Part shown: positions 1 through 7,019 of the stretch, in pieces | How positions within the stretch are numbered: the first letter of the stretch is position 1 | How the letters are laid out: every line of letters starts with the position of its first letter | Source: Clostridiales bacterium | Lineage (GTDB): Bacteria > Bacillota > Clostridia > Oscillospirales > Oscillospiraceae | Reading direction: 5' to 3' | NCBI GenBank assembly: GCA_029098065.1 | Contig: JAQXNP010000128.1 | Location: forward strand, 1-13,161 | DNA: 13,161 nucleotides | Position numbers and translations under genes: made by a program | The notes under the pieces: model-generated | Databases searched by the model: none | Seen by the model: only the letters and a program-made list of their open reading frames with translations | What the model was told of the DNA's origin: nothing

Positions 1-816
1 GCCAGCCTGTCCGCCACCAACGTGGCCGCCGCCGAGAAGGAGGCCAGCCTGAAGGTCCTCAGCTATGAGACCTCCACCTACGTCGCCATGGGCTGCAACC
101 TGTCCACTCCCGCCCTGCAGGATAAAAACGTCCGTCAGGCCATGAGCTATGCCATCGACCGGCAGGCCATCATCGATGTGGTGTTCGCCGGCCAGGCCGT
201 GCCCTGCTCCATGATGCCTCCCGCCATGGGCCACTGGTCCCTGGATGTGTCCGATATGGACCTTTACAAGACCGACGTGGAGAAGGCCAAGCAACTCATG
301 GAGGCTGCCGGCTACAATGAAAACAACCGCCTGACCCTGAAGGTGGCCGCCGGCCTGCTGGACTACATCCGTCAGACCGCCGTAGTCCTCCAGCAGCAGC
401 TGAGCGAGATTTACATCGACCTGGAGATCACCAACCTGGAGTCCGGCGAGTACGTGGACATCTGGGGCAAGATGAGCACTCCCGAGGCCGGCTTTGACCT
501 GATGGTGGTCAGCGACGGCGCCGGCACCGATCCCAACCGCGCCATCTCCTTCTTCTTCGGCACGGGCTCCGGCGCCAACTTTACCGGCTTCTCCAACGAG
601 CGCGTGGATGAGCTCTGCGCTCTGGGCATCGCCACCACCGATGAGGCCAAGCGCGAGGAGTACTACAATGAGGCTCAGGAAATCTGCATCGATGACTGCT
701 CCAAGCTCTGCATCGCCAGCCCCATGAGCTACATTGTCACCTCCGCCAGCGTGGAGGGCTTCCATCCCTCTGCCGCCGACGCCAGCAACCTCCGCGATAC
801 CTATCTGGCTCAGTAA
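1..816 (+). CDS. Peptide ABC transporter substrate-binding protein (family 5), 3' part
   Basis: This is the C-terminal 271 residues of an extracytoplasmic solute-binding protein of family 5 (DppA/OppA type), which captures peptides or similar solutes outside the membrane and hands them to the permeases encoded next. The reading frame is open from base 1, so the gene starts upstream of the window and the signal peptide is not visible; the in-frame GTG at 22 is internal. The family is shown by the stretch NVRQAMSYAIDRQAII (about residues 43-58 of the visible part), by the following pocket-lining segment with MMPPAMGHW, and by the late FTGFSNERVDEL segment typical of the second lobe. The stop at 814-816 is followed at once by a hairpin terminator. 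This fits the usual excess of binding protein over membrane components. Ligand specificity cannot be read from the sequence. Confidence 0.93.
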   Translation, partial: ASLSATNVAAAEKEASLKVLSYETSTYVAMGCNLSTPALQDKNVRQAMSYAIDRQAIIDVVFAGQAVPCSMMPPAMGHWSLDVSDMDLYKTDVEKAKQLMEAAGYNENNRLTLKVAAGLLDYIRQTAVVLQQQLSEIYIDLEITNLESGEYVDIWGKMSTPEAGFDLMVVSDGAGTDPNRAISFFFGTGSGANFTGFSNERVDELCALGIATTDEAKREEYYNEAQEICIDDCSKLCIASPMSYIVTSASVEGFHPSAADASNLRDTYLAQ

Positions 817-825
817 ATTTTCCGT

Positions 826-873
826 GGGGATGGGACAGCGGACAGCTTCCACTGTCCCATCCCCCTGTTTTAT
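826..873 (+). terminator. Hairpin terminator or attenuator after the binding-protein gene
   Basis: A perfect 13-bp inverted repeat (826-838 with 852-864, arm GGGGATGGGACAG) starts 9 bases after the stop codon. The inner bases 840-842 and 848-850 can add three more pairs. It is followed by CTGTTTTAT, a short and interrupted T-run. It looks like a leaky intrinsic terminator that would allow partial readthrough into the permease genes and so leave more binding protein than permease. Readthrough is inferred, as no other promoter is evident before 968. Confidence 0.8.
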
Positions 874-877
874 CCTT

Positions 878-932
878 GAGCGCTGACAATTTCCAATCGG
901 CCGGAACCGCCGGTTGGGCATTGTCAGCACTC
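878..932 (+). repeat. Long imperfect inverted repeat in the spacer before the permease
   Basis: Arms 878-901 and 909-932 can fold into a stem of about 24 positions with a 7-base loop. The outer 13 positions (GAGCGCTGACAAT against ATTGTCAGCACTC) contain one C-A mismatch, and the inner part has one C-T mismatch and G-T wobbles. No T-run follows, so it is not a normal intrinsic terminator. It could stabilise the upstream mRNA end, be a processing site or a dispersed palindromic element, or bind a regulator. The spacer 817-967 otherwise holds no recognisable gene or convincing promoter. Confidence 0.6.
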
Positions 933-946
933 AAACGCACTATTCC

Positions 947-951
947 GGGAG
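947..951 (+). promoter_or_regulatory. Weak, distant ribosome binding site of the first permease
   Basis: GGGAG at 947-951 is the only Shine-Dalgarno-like sequence before the ATG at 968, and it lies 16 bases away, far beyond the usual 5-9. All other genes in this window have strong sites at normal spacing. Initiation of this permease is therefore probably weak, unless the upstream hairpin or another element helps. Confidence 0.35.
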
Positions 952-967
952 TGTGACATCTTATACC

Positions 968-1911
968 ATGAAAAATTACATTATCCGCCGTGTTCTTCAG
1001 GTTATCCCCGTTTTATTCGGCATCAGCGTTCTGATCTTCGCTGTGATGAAAATGATCCCGGGCGACGTAATCTCGGGCATTCTGGGCATCGGGCCACCCC
1101 TGAGCTCCGTGCCCAGCTGGCCGCCAAATACGGTCTGGACCGCCCCTATATCGTCCAGTATCTGGACTGGATCGGCGGGGTGCTCCGCGGGGACTTTGGG
1201 GAGTCCATCCGGACCTCCGCCCCCATCCTGCCTGAAATTCTCAGCCGTTTCAAGGTTACCGCCGAGCTGACCATTCTGGCCGCCATTATCTCCTGGATCA
1301 TTGCCATTCCCCTGGGCGTGCTGGCCGCGGTAAAGCGCAACTCCTGGGTGGACCGCTTTGTCCGGGTGTTCGCTCTGCTGGGTGTCTCTGTTCCCGGCTT
1401 TGCTCTGTCCATTCTTCTGATCCTGGTCCTGTCCCTCTGCTTCCACTACTTCTCCCCTCTGGGCTATGTGGGATTCTTTGAAGATCCCATCCGCAATCTG
1501 GAGATCATGATCCTCCCCGCCTTTATCCTGGGAATCAGCATCTCGGGTTCGGTGATGCGTATGACCCGATCCTCCGTACTGGAAGTGCTCCGTCAGGACT
1601 TCATCAAGACCGTTCGGGCCAAGGGAGCCAGTGAGCGGGTCGCTATTTTCAAACACGCTCTGCGCAACGCCCTCATCCCCATCATCACTCTGATCGGTAT
1701 GCAGATCGGCTCTCTGCTGGGCGGCGCGGTCATTGTGGAACAGATTTTCTCTCTCCCCGGTTTGGGACAAATGACGCTCACCGGCATCAATCAGCGGGAT
1801 TACCCTGTCGTCCAGGGCTGTGTTCTTTTTATTGCCTTCATCTACGTGCTGGTCAACCTGCTGACCGATCTGCTGTACGCCTATATTGATCCCCGAATCT
1901 CTTACGACTGA
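968..1911 (+). pseudogene. Dpp-type ABC transporter permease 1, interrupted by a frameshift
   Basis: The product would be an inner-membrane permease of the DppB/OppB family, half of the transmembrane channel for the peptide importer. Translation from ATG 968 gives the classic start MKNYIIRRVLQVIPVLFGIS and a first membrane helix, then MIPGDVISGILGIG, and then loses the family pattern. The continuation, ATPELRAQLAAKYGLDRPY, is in the next frame from 1093. A missing base at 1091-1093 (GGG where GGGG is expected) restores 314 residues, a normal length. The rest has several membrane helices, the EAA-type loop facing the ATPases (around KTVRAKGASERVAIFKHALR) and a normal C-terminus. Read as given, the first frame stops at 1270 after 100 residues. 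Because the rest of the operon is intact, a sequencing or assembly error is as likely as a real mutation. The stop overlaps the ribosome binding site of the next gene. Confidence 0.88.
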
Positions 1912-1922
1912 GGTGACGCGCA

Positions 1923-2759
1923 ATGAGAAAACTGTTACAGACTCTGCGGGAACTCTGGCGCGACCCCATGGGCAAAATCAGTATCATAGGCATACTTCTG
2001 ATTATCCTGATGGCTATTTTCGCCCCCCAGCTCTCTCATTACGGTCCCGAGAAAATGGTCGGAATCCCCAAATCAGCCCCTAACGCTCAATTCTGGTTCG
2101 GTACCGATAACTACGGCCGGGATATTTTCAGCCGTATCATTTACGGCGCCAGGGTCTCTCTTCAGGTCGGCATCATCGCCGTTGGAATCGGCGCCACTGC
2201 CGGTTATATTCTGGGACTCATTGCCGGCTACTTTGAGGGCTGGGTAGACCGTGTCATCATGTGCATCATGGACATTCTCTTCGCGTTTCCCTCGATCCTG
2301 CTGGCCATTCTGATCTCTACCGTCCTGGGCCGGGGACTGGTCCCCACCATGGTGGCCATCGGTATCGTCAATATCCCGGTTTTTGCCCGGACGGTGCGGG
2401 CCTCCGTCATCTCGGCCAAGAGCCTGGAGTACGTGGAAAATGCCCGCAGCGTGGGTGTGAAGACCTGGCCCATTCTGATCCGGCATATCTCTCCCAACGT
2501 GGTGGCCCCCTTCACCGTTCAGGCTACGCTGGCCCTCTCCAGCGCCATCCTTACGGAAGCTTCCATGAGCTTTCTGGGCCTGGGCATTCAGCCCCCTGAC
2601 CCCTCCTGGGGTTCCATGCTCTCCGAGTCCCGGGCCTTTATGGAGCAGGCCCCCTGGATGGCCATCTTCCCCGCGCTCTTCATCATCGTCACCATCCTGC
2701 TTTTCAATATTCTGGGCGACAGCCTCCGCGACGTGCTGGATCCCAAACTCAAGCTGTAA
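1923..2759 (+). CDS. Dpp-type ABC transporter permease 2
   Basis: A 278-residue inner-membrane permease of the DppC/OppC family, the partner of the preceding permease in the translocation channel. The N-terminus has the short cytoplasmic segment LRELWRDPMGKIS and the first membrane helix (about 20-36) typical of the family. WFGTDNYGRDIFSRIIYGAR (about 58-77) is a hallmark of OppC-type proteins. Further hydrophobic helices follow. The EAA loop that contacts the ATPase lies at about 170-195 (YVENARSVGVKTWPILIRHI). The C-terminus has the usual SMSFLGLGIQPPDPSWG and GDSLRDVLDPKLK motifs. The ATG at 1923 is preceded by GAGGTGA at 1910-1916, which overlaps the stop of the previous gene, so the two are translated in close succession. 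Length and motifs are normal. Confidence 0.95.
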   Translation: MRKLLQTLRELWRDPMGKISIIGILLIILMAIFAPQLSHYGPEKMVGIPKSAPNAQFWFGTDNYGRDIFSRIIYGARVSLQVGIIAVGIGATAGYILGLIAGYFEGWVDRVIMCIMDILFAFPSILLAILISTVLGRGLVPTMVAIGIVNIPVFARTVRASVISAKSLEYVENARSVGVKTWPILIRHISPNVVAPFTVQATLALSSAILTEASMSFLGLGIQPPDPSWGSMLSESRAFMEQAPWMAIFPALFIIVTILLFNILGDSLRDVLDPKLKL

Positions 2760-2776
2760 CGGGAGGAATCGAGGAT

Positions 2777-3784
2777 ATGGAACACCTGTTAGAGATCCGG
2801 AATCTCTCCATCGAACTCCCTCAGGGGAAACGTCAGCCGCCTGTAAAGCTGGTGGAAGGCGTGGATCTGGACATTGACAAGAAACAGAACTTCGGCATCG
2901 TAGGCGAATCGGGCTGCGGGAAGAGCATCACCTGTTCGTCCATCATGGGCCTGCTCTCCTATCCCCTGACATTGGGCAAAGGCAGCAGCATCCGCTTTCA
3001 GCAGGAAAATGGAAATGAGGTGGAGATCACTTCCCTTCCCTCTTCCGAGCTGCGGAAGATCCGGGGCAAGGAAATCTCCATGATCTTCCAGGAGCCCATG
3101 ACCGCTCTGGATCCCACGTCGACCATCGTGGCCCAGATCGAAGAGACCCTCCGCTTTCACACCAGCCTCACCAAAGCAGAAATGCACGATGCCGCTTTGG
3201 CGATGCTGAAAAAAGTCAATATTCCCCGGCCGGACCAAATCCTGCTGGATTATCCCCACCACCTCTCCGGCGGCATGCTCCAGCGGGTGATGATCGCCAT
3301 CGCCCTCATCAACAACCCCAGGCTTCTGATTGCCGATGAGCCGACCACCGCTTTGGACGTGACGATTCAGGCCCAGATTCTGGATCTGATGAACGAGCTG
3401 CGGGAGAGCTTTGACACCTCGGTCATCATGATTACCCACGACTTGGGCGTGATCGCCGAAACCTGCGAGAAAGTCGCTGTCTTCTACGCCGGTCAGGTGG
3501 TGGAGCAGGCCAGTGTCGAGGAAATTTTTCATGCCACTGCCCACCCCTACACCGCCGGACTTCTGAAGTCTGTCACCTCTCTGGGCGGCGCGGAAAAAAA
3601 GCTTTACACCATCCAGGGCACGGTACCGACAGCAGGCCATTTCGGTTCCGGCTGCCGTTTTGCCGACCGCTGCGACCACTGCACCTCCCGCTGCCGGGAG
3701 GCCGCCCCCGCCTTGACTGAGATCGCCCCCGGGCACCTGTGCCGCTGCTGGCTCCATGCCCCGGAAAAGGAGGCCGCCCAATGA
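2777..3784 (+). CDS. Dpp-type ABC transporter ATP-binding protein (DppD type)
   Basis: A 335-residue cytoplasmic ATPase that, paired with the next gene product, drives peptide import. Visible motifs are Walker A GESGCGKS (43-50), Q-loop FQEP (104-107), ABC signature LSGGMLQR (163-170), Walker B LLIADEPT (183-190) and the switch histidine in MITHDLG (218-224). The C-terminal oligopeptide-transporter domain contains HPYTAGLL followed by a cysteine cluster (C293, C299, C302, C306, C322, C324). In DppD/OppD-type proteins such C-terminal cysteines are thought to bind an iron-sulfur cluster. The start ATG at 2777 has GGGAGGA at 2761-2767. The stop overlaps the start of the next ATPase gene by four bases (ATGA), the usual arrangement for coupled translation of a heterodimer. 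Substrate specificity is set by the binding protein and is not known. Confidence 0.95.
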   Translation: MEHLLEIRNLSIELPQGKRQPPVKLVEGVDLDIDKKQNFGIVGESGCGKSITCSSIMGLLSYPLTLGKGSSIRFQQENGNEVEITSLPSSELRKIRGKEISMIFQEPMTALDPTSTIVAQIEETLRFHTSLTKAEMHDAALAMLKKVNIPRPDQILLDYPHHLSGGMLQRVMIAIALINNPRLLIADEPTTALDVTIQAQILDLMNELRESFDTSVIMITHDLGVIAETCEKVAVFYAGQVVEQASVEEIFHATAHPYTAGLLKSVTSLGGAEKKLYTIQGTVPTAGHFGSGCRFADRCDHCTSRCREAAPALTEIAPGHLCRCWLHAPEKEAAQ

Positions 3785-4755
3785 GTGAGCACACTGTTTT
3801 GCTGGATGTTCAGCATCTTCAGACTTATTTCCCCATCAAGGGCGGCGTGGTCCATAAAACAGTGGGCCACGTTCACGCCGTGGAGGACGTCTCCTTTCAG
3901 ATCCGGGAACAGGAGACCTTCGGCCTGGTCGGTGAGTCGGGCTGCGGCAAATCCACCACCGGCCGCACCATTCTGCGGCTCATCGAACCTACCGGCGGCA
4001 AAATCTTCTTTGACGGACAGGACCTGTGCCAGCTGGATCGGGAAGCCATGCGCCAGAAACGGCGGGATATGCAGCTGGTCTTTCAGGACCCCTATTCTTC
4101 CCTGAATCCCCGGATGACCGTCCGGCGTCTTCTGGAGGAACCTCTTCAGACCCACTTCACCCTCACTCAGAAGGAAATGAATGAGCAGGTCCTCTGGATC
4201 GCCCACGCGGTGGGTCTGTCTCCCGAGCAGTTGGAACGCTATCCCCATCAGTTTTCCGGCGGCCAGCGCCAGCGGGTGAGCATCGCCCGGGCTCTCATTA
4301 CAAAGCCCCGCTTTGTGGTGGCGGACGAACCGGTTTCCGCTCTGGATGTGTCCATCCAGGCCCAGATCCTGAACCTGCTCTTTTCGCTTCAGGAAGAGCT
4401 GAAGCTGTCCTATCTCTTCATTTCCCATGATCTGAACGTGGTCCGGCATATCAGCAATCGGATCGGCGTTATGTATCTGGGCCGTATCATGGAACAGGGC
4501 AATACCGAATCGGTCTACCGCAATCCGCTCCACCCCTATACCCGAGCTCTCCTCTCCGCCATCCCCAAGCTGGACCCGCTGGAAGAAAAGCACCGCATTC
4601 AATTGGAGGGGGATGTGCCCAGCCCGGCCAATCCCCCCAAGGGATGTCCTTTCCACGACCGGTGTTCCAAATGCATGGAGATCTGCAAACAGTCCGTTCC
4701 GGAAGAAAAAGAACTGGAGCCCGGCCACCGTGTCTCCTGCCATCTCTACGATTGA
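3781..4755 (+). CDS. Dpp-type ABC transporter ATP-binding protein (DppF type)
   Basis: A 324-residue cytoplasmic ATPase, the second nucleotide-binding subunit of the peptide importer. Motifs are Walker A GESGCGKS (51-58), Q-loop FQDPYSSLNPRMTV (101-114), signature FSGGQRQR (158-165), Walker B VVADEP (179-184), and switch histidine ISHDLNVVRH (214-223). The start FPIKGG and the C-terminal HPYTRALLSAIP are typical of DppF/OppF. The C-terminal cysteines C289, C295, C298, C302 and C320 mirror those of its partner. I chose ATG 3781 instead of an upstream in-frame codon at 3739 because it has AAGGAGG at 3768-3774 and overlaps the previous stop by four bases, and because family members begin just before the LLDVQHL strand. 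It is the last transporter gene; two enzyme genes follow. Confidence 0.95.
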   Translation: MSEHTVLLDVQHLQTYFPIKGGVVHKTVGHVHAVEDVSFQIREQETFGLVGESGCGKSTTGRTILRLIEPTGGKIFFDGQDLCQLDREAMRQKRRDMQLVFQDPYSSLNPRMTVRRLLEEPLQTHFTLTQKEMNEQVLWIAHAVGLSPEQLERYPHQFSGGQRQRVSIARALITKPRFVVADEPVSALDVSIQAQILNLLFSLQEELKLSYLFISHDLNVVRHISNRIGVMYLGRIMEQGNTESVYRNPLHPYTRALLSAIPKLDPLEEKHRIQLEGDVPSPANPPKGCPFHDRCSKCMEICKQSVPEEKELEPGHRVSCHLYD

Positions 4756-4792
4756 TCCGTGAGGCGGACGGGCAAAAAGGAAGTTATTTGAT

Positions 4793-5518
4793 ATGCGTCT
4801 CATCTCGGTTTCCGACTATTCCGCCCTCAGCACCGCGGCGGCAGATCTGATCGCCGCCCAGATCCTTCTGAAACCCGCCTGTGTTCTGGGGCTGGCCACC
4901 GGCTCCTCTCCCGTGGGAGCTTACCGGGAGCTGGTAAAACTCCATCAGGCCGGCCGGCTCAGCTTTTCCCGGGTGACCACTTTCAATCTGGATGAATATC
5001 GTGGACTGCCCGACGATCACCCCCAGAGCTATCACACATTTATGAACCAGAATCTTTTCCGGGCTGTGGACCTGCCCTCCGGAGCCGCCCATCTGCTGGA
5101 CGGCATGGACCCGGACGCCGCGCGTCAGTGCGCAGGCTATGAAGCCGCCATTCACGCCGCCGGCGGCATCGACCTTCAGCTGCTGGGGATGGGCCACAAC
5201 GGCCATATCGGCTTCAACGAACCCGCCGATTTCTTCCCCCTGGACACCCACTGCGTGGATCTGACCCCCTCCACCCGGCAGGCCAATCAGCGGTTCTTCC
5301 CCTCTCTGGACGATGTGCCCCGGCAGGCCTACACCATGGGCATCCGCACCATCCTGTCCGCCCGCCGCATCCTCATCCTGGTACACGGCGCCGACAAGGC
5401 GGAGATTCTGAAAACGGCCTTCTATGGCCCGGTGACCCCCCAGGTCCCCGCTTCCATTCTTCAGCTCCACTCCGACGTGACCCTCGTCGCCGACGAGGCT
5501 GCCCTCAGCGCCCTGTGA
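4793..5518 (+). CDS. nagB: Glucosamine-6-phosphate deaminase (NagB)
   Basis: Cytoplasmic enzyme that converts glucosamine 6-phosphate into fructose 6-phosphate and ammonia, the step that feeds amino sugars into glycolysis. Its 241 residues match the short Firmicutes form of the family. Visible are the phosphate-binding loop GLATGSSPVGAY (33-44), FNLDEY with the catalytic aspartate D67, and the active-site segment MGHNGHIGFNEP (133-144) with H138 and E143. The position of the E. coli catalytic D141 is asparagine here (N136). Other Firmicutes deaminases, as I recall them, also have NGHIGFNEP, so this is not taken as inactivating. MGIRTIL and LQLHSDVTL are also family segments. ATG 4793 has AAAAAGGAAG upstream, and 37 bases separate it from the transporter. 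Its place in this operon suggests that the imported compound carries or yields an amino sugar (inference). A related sugar-phosphate isomerase role is possible. Confidence 0.92.
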   Translation: MRLISVSDYSALSTAAADLIAAQILLKPACVLGLATGSSPVGAYRELVKLHQAGRLSFSRVTTFNLDEYRGLPDDHPQSYHTFMNQNLFRAVDLPSGAAHLLDGMDPDAARQCAGYEAAIHAAGGIDLQLLGMGHNGHIGFNEPADFFPLDTHCVDLTPSTRQANQRFFPSLDDVPRQAYTMGIRTILSARRILILVHGADKAEILKTAFYGPVTPQVPASILQLHSDVTLVADEAALSAL

Positions 5519-5540
5519 CAAAAAAGGAAAGGTCGATCGT

Positions 5541-6200
5541 ATGCCCCGCATTCTGATTTCCGGCTCCAGAGAGGGCTGTGACAACTACATCAACGCCGTC
5601 CGCGCCGCCGGCGGCGAGCCGTTCGGCAGCAACCTGCCCCCGGGGGACGGAAGCTATGAACCTCTACGCCGCACCCGCGGGGATCAGATGGATCCCGCCT
5701 ATTTCAACCAGCCCAACACCGCCTCCCACGGCATCGATCTGGAGCGGGATGAAGTCGAACTGGCTCTGGCCAGACTCTACCTGAGTCTGGGAAAGCCCAT
5801 CCTGGGCATCTGCCGGGGGCACCAGCTCCTCAATGTGGCGCTGGGTGGCGATCTCCGCCAGGACATCGGCGATCCCCTTCACCTCTTCCACACCCGGGGG
5901 GAGCTGCCTCAGGACCGTGTCCATCCGGTCCACGCCGCGCCGGGCAGCTTTCTGGAGGTCCTCTACGGCCCCGTGTTCCCCGTGAACAGCTCCCACCATC
6001 AGGTGGTGGAGCGGCTGGGAGAAGGCCTGCGGGCCGCCGCCTGGTCGGAGAGCGGCCTTGTGGAGGCCCTGGAACATGAGTCGCTGCCTGTCCGCACGGT
6101 TCAGTGGCATCCGGAGCGGATGAGCTACGGCCTCCGCCGCCCCGATACGGTGGACGGCGCTCCCATCTTTCAGTGGCTGGTGGCCGCCGCGGGTAAGTAA
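5541..6200 (+). CDS. Gamma-glutamyl hydrolase-like class I amidotransferase (peptidase C26)
   Basis: A 219-residue cytoplasmic protein of the peptidase C26 / PuuD-like family, which hydrolyses gamma-glutamyl amide bonds, for example in gamma-glutamyl-GABA or folate polyglutamates. The nucleophile is C91 in GICRGHQ (89-95), and the other catalytic residues are H190 and E192 in WHPE. NSSHHQ (149-154) is also characteristic. It lies 22 bases after nagB with AAAGGAAAGG before the ATG, so it is co-transcribed, and its stop is followed by the shared terminator. Oddity: at about residues 40-50, where the family usually has a hydrophobic strand and a glycine-rich loop of the form DGLLLxGGGD, this protein reads EPLRRTRGDQM. 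It is also shorter than E. coli PuuD (about 250). That may be divergence or a local sequence fault. The true substrate is unknown; gamma-D-glutamyl peptides from cell wall would fit the neighbours. Confidence 0.85.
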   Translation: MPRILISGSREGCDNYINAVRAAGGEPFGSNLPPGDGSYEPLRRTRGDQMDPAYFNQPNTASHGIDLERDEVELALARLYLSLGKPILGICRGHQLLNVALGGDLRQDIGDPLHLFHTRGELPQDRVHPVHAAPGSFLEVLYGPVFPVNSSHHQVVERLGEGLRAAAWSESGLVEALEHESLPVRTVQWHPERMSYGLRRPDTVDGAPIFQWLVAAAGK

Positions 6201-6203
6201 ATG

Positions 6204-6263
6204 GAATCAAACAGAAAAGGGACCTGGAAGCCGGTGCTTCCAGGTCCCTTTTCTGTTTGATTC
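6204..6263. terminator. Bidirectional terminator between the convergent operons
   Basis: A perfect 27-bp inverted repeat, arms 6204-6230 and 6237-6263 with the 6-base loop CCGGTG. The arms hold AAAAGGG and CCCTTTT tracts, so either transcript carries a U-rich segment after the GC-rich core AGGGACCTGG/CCAGGTCCCT. It starts 3 bases after the stop of the + strand operon and lies 29 bases past the stop of the - strand operon. It can therefore serve both. The rest of 6264-6292 shows nothing recognisable. Confidence 0.92.
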
Positions 6264-6292
6264 AGGAATAACGCCGCGGGCCGCGCCACGTC

Positions 6293-7003
6293 TCATCCCT
6301 GACCGTAGTAGGCGTCCTTTCCGTGCTTGCGCAGGTAGTGCTTGTCCAGAAGCTCCCGCTGCATGCTCCCCCGGCCGGGCTCCAGCATCAGGGCGTGGAA
6401 ATCCATGAAGGCCACCTCTTCCAGCACCACCGCGTTGTGCACCGCCTCCATGGGGTCCTTCCCCCAGGTAAAGGGGCCGTGGCTGTTCACCAGCACGCCC
6501 GGCACCGCCATGGGCGGGATCTTCTGTTCCGAAAAGGTCTCCACAATGACCTTTCCGGTGTTCTTTTCGTAGCTGTCCCGGTCCTCCGGGGTCCCGATCT
6601 CCTCCGCCGTCATGGCCCTTGTGCAGGGGACCTCCCCGTAAAAATAGTCCCCCTGAGTAGTACCCATAGCCGGGATGCCCCGGCCCGCCTGAGCGAAGCT
6701 GGCCGCCCAGCGGGAGTGGGTGTGGACGATGCCGCCCACCTCGTTCCAGGCCCGGTACAGCTCCAGGTGGGTGGCCGTGTCGCTGGAGGGTTTGTATTTC
6801 CCCTCCACGATCCTTCCGTCCAGATCCACCACCACCATGTCCTCCGGGGCCATGCCCTCATAGGGTACGCCGGAGGGCTTGATCACCACCAGTCCGGAGC
6901 TCCGGTCGATCCCTGAGACATTTCCCCAGGTGAAGGTCACCAGATCATACCGGGGCAGCAGGAGATTAGCCTCGCAGACCTGTTGTTTCAGCTCTTCCAG
7001 CAT
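6293..7003 (-). CDS. araD: L-ribulose-5-phosphate 4-epimerase (AraD family)
   Basis: Cytoplasmic zinc enzyme that converts L-ribulose 5-phosphate to D-xylulose 5-phosphate, linking pentose catabolism to the pentose phosphate pathway. The 236 residues resemble E. coli AraD over the full length: WGNVSGID (26-33), KPSG (42-45), KPSSDT (71-76), the metal ligands in HTHS (H94, H96) and SHGPF (H175), the proton donor in GDYFYG (D119), and the C-terminal [16 protein letters not shown] with Y233. The start is ATG 7003, with GAGGAGGGG at 7011-7019; a longer reading to 7078 would overlap the previous gene and lacks family support. It is the last gene of the - strand operon, 14 bases after the glycohydrolase gene. 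Close relatives include UlaF and SgbE, which do the same reaction in L-ascorbate and L-xylulose pathways, so the actual sugar is not settled. The match to true epimerases is better than to RhaD or FucA aldolases. Confidence 0.93.
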   Translation of the reverse strand: MLEELKQQVCEANLLLPRYDLVTFTWGNVSGIDRSSGLVVIKPSGVPYEGMAPEDMVVVDLDGRIVEGKYKPSSDTATHLELYRAWNEVGGIVHTHSRWAASFAQAGRGIPAMGTTQGDYFYGEVPCTRAMTAEEIGTPEDRDSYEKNTGKVIVETFSEQKIPPMAVPGVLVNSHGPFTWGKDPMEAVHNAVVLEEVAFMDFHALMLEPGRGSMQRELLDKHYLRKHGKDAYYGQG

Positions 7004-7010
7004 GGGACTT

Positions 7011-7019
7011 CCCCTCCTC
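7011..7019 (-). promoter_or_regulatory. Ribosome binding site deciding the araD start
   Basis: Read on the - strand, GAGGAGGGG lies 7 bases before ATG 7003. It overlaps the stop codon (7018-7020) of the preceding glycohydrolase gene. It supports the short araD start over an upstream in-frame codon at 7078. Confidence 0.8.

Noticed and set aside
921..966. Possible promoter (TTGTCA, TATTCC, TTATAC) before the permease
   Set aside because: The spacing between candidate -35 and -10 boxes is wrong, and the last box would leave no leader. The permease is more simply expressed by readthrough.
914..967. Upstream TTG start for the first permease
   Set aside because: The added residues have no family support and the region lies within the hairpin. 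ATG 968 gives the classic permease N-terminus.
3604..4803. A 399-codon open frame on the - strand opposite the second ATPase gene
   Set aside because: It mirrors the ATPase coding frame, has no recognisable domain, and would conflict with the intact + strand operon. The same applies to 2789-3781 opposite the first ATPase, and 997-1923 and 2073-2486 opposite the permeases.
4793..5518. NagB as inactive because the catalytic Asp is Asn136
   Set aside because: The NGHIGFNEP form is, to my knowledge, common among Firmicutes deaminases, so it does not by itself show loss of function.
6293..7003. AraD-like gene as the missing rhamnulose-1-phosphate aldolase
   Set aside because: The families are related, but the sequence follows true L-ribulose-5-phosphate 4-epimerases to the last residues ([13 protein letters not shown]), including the proton-donor Asp and Tyr.
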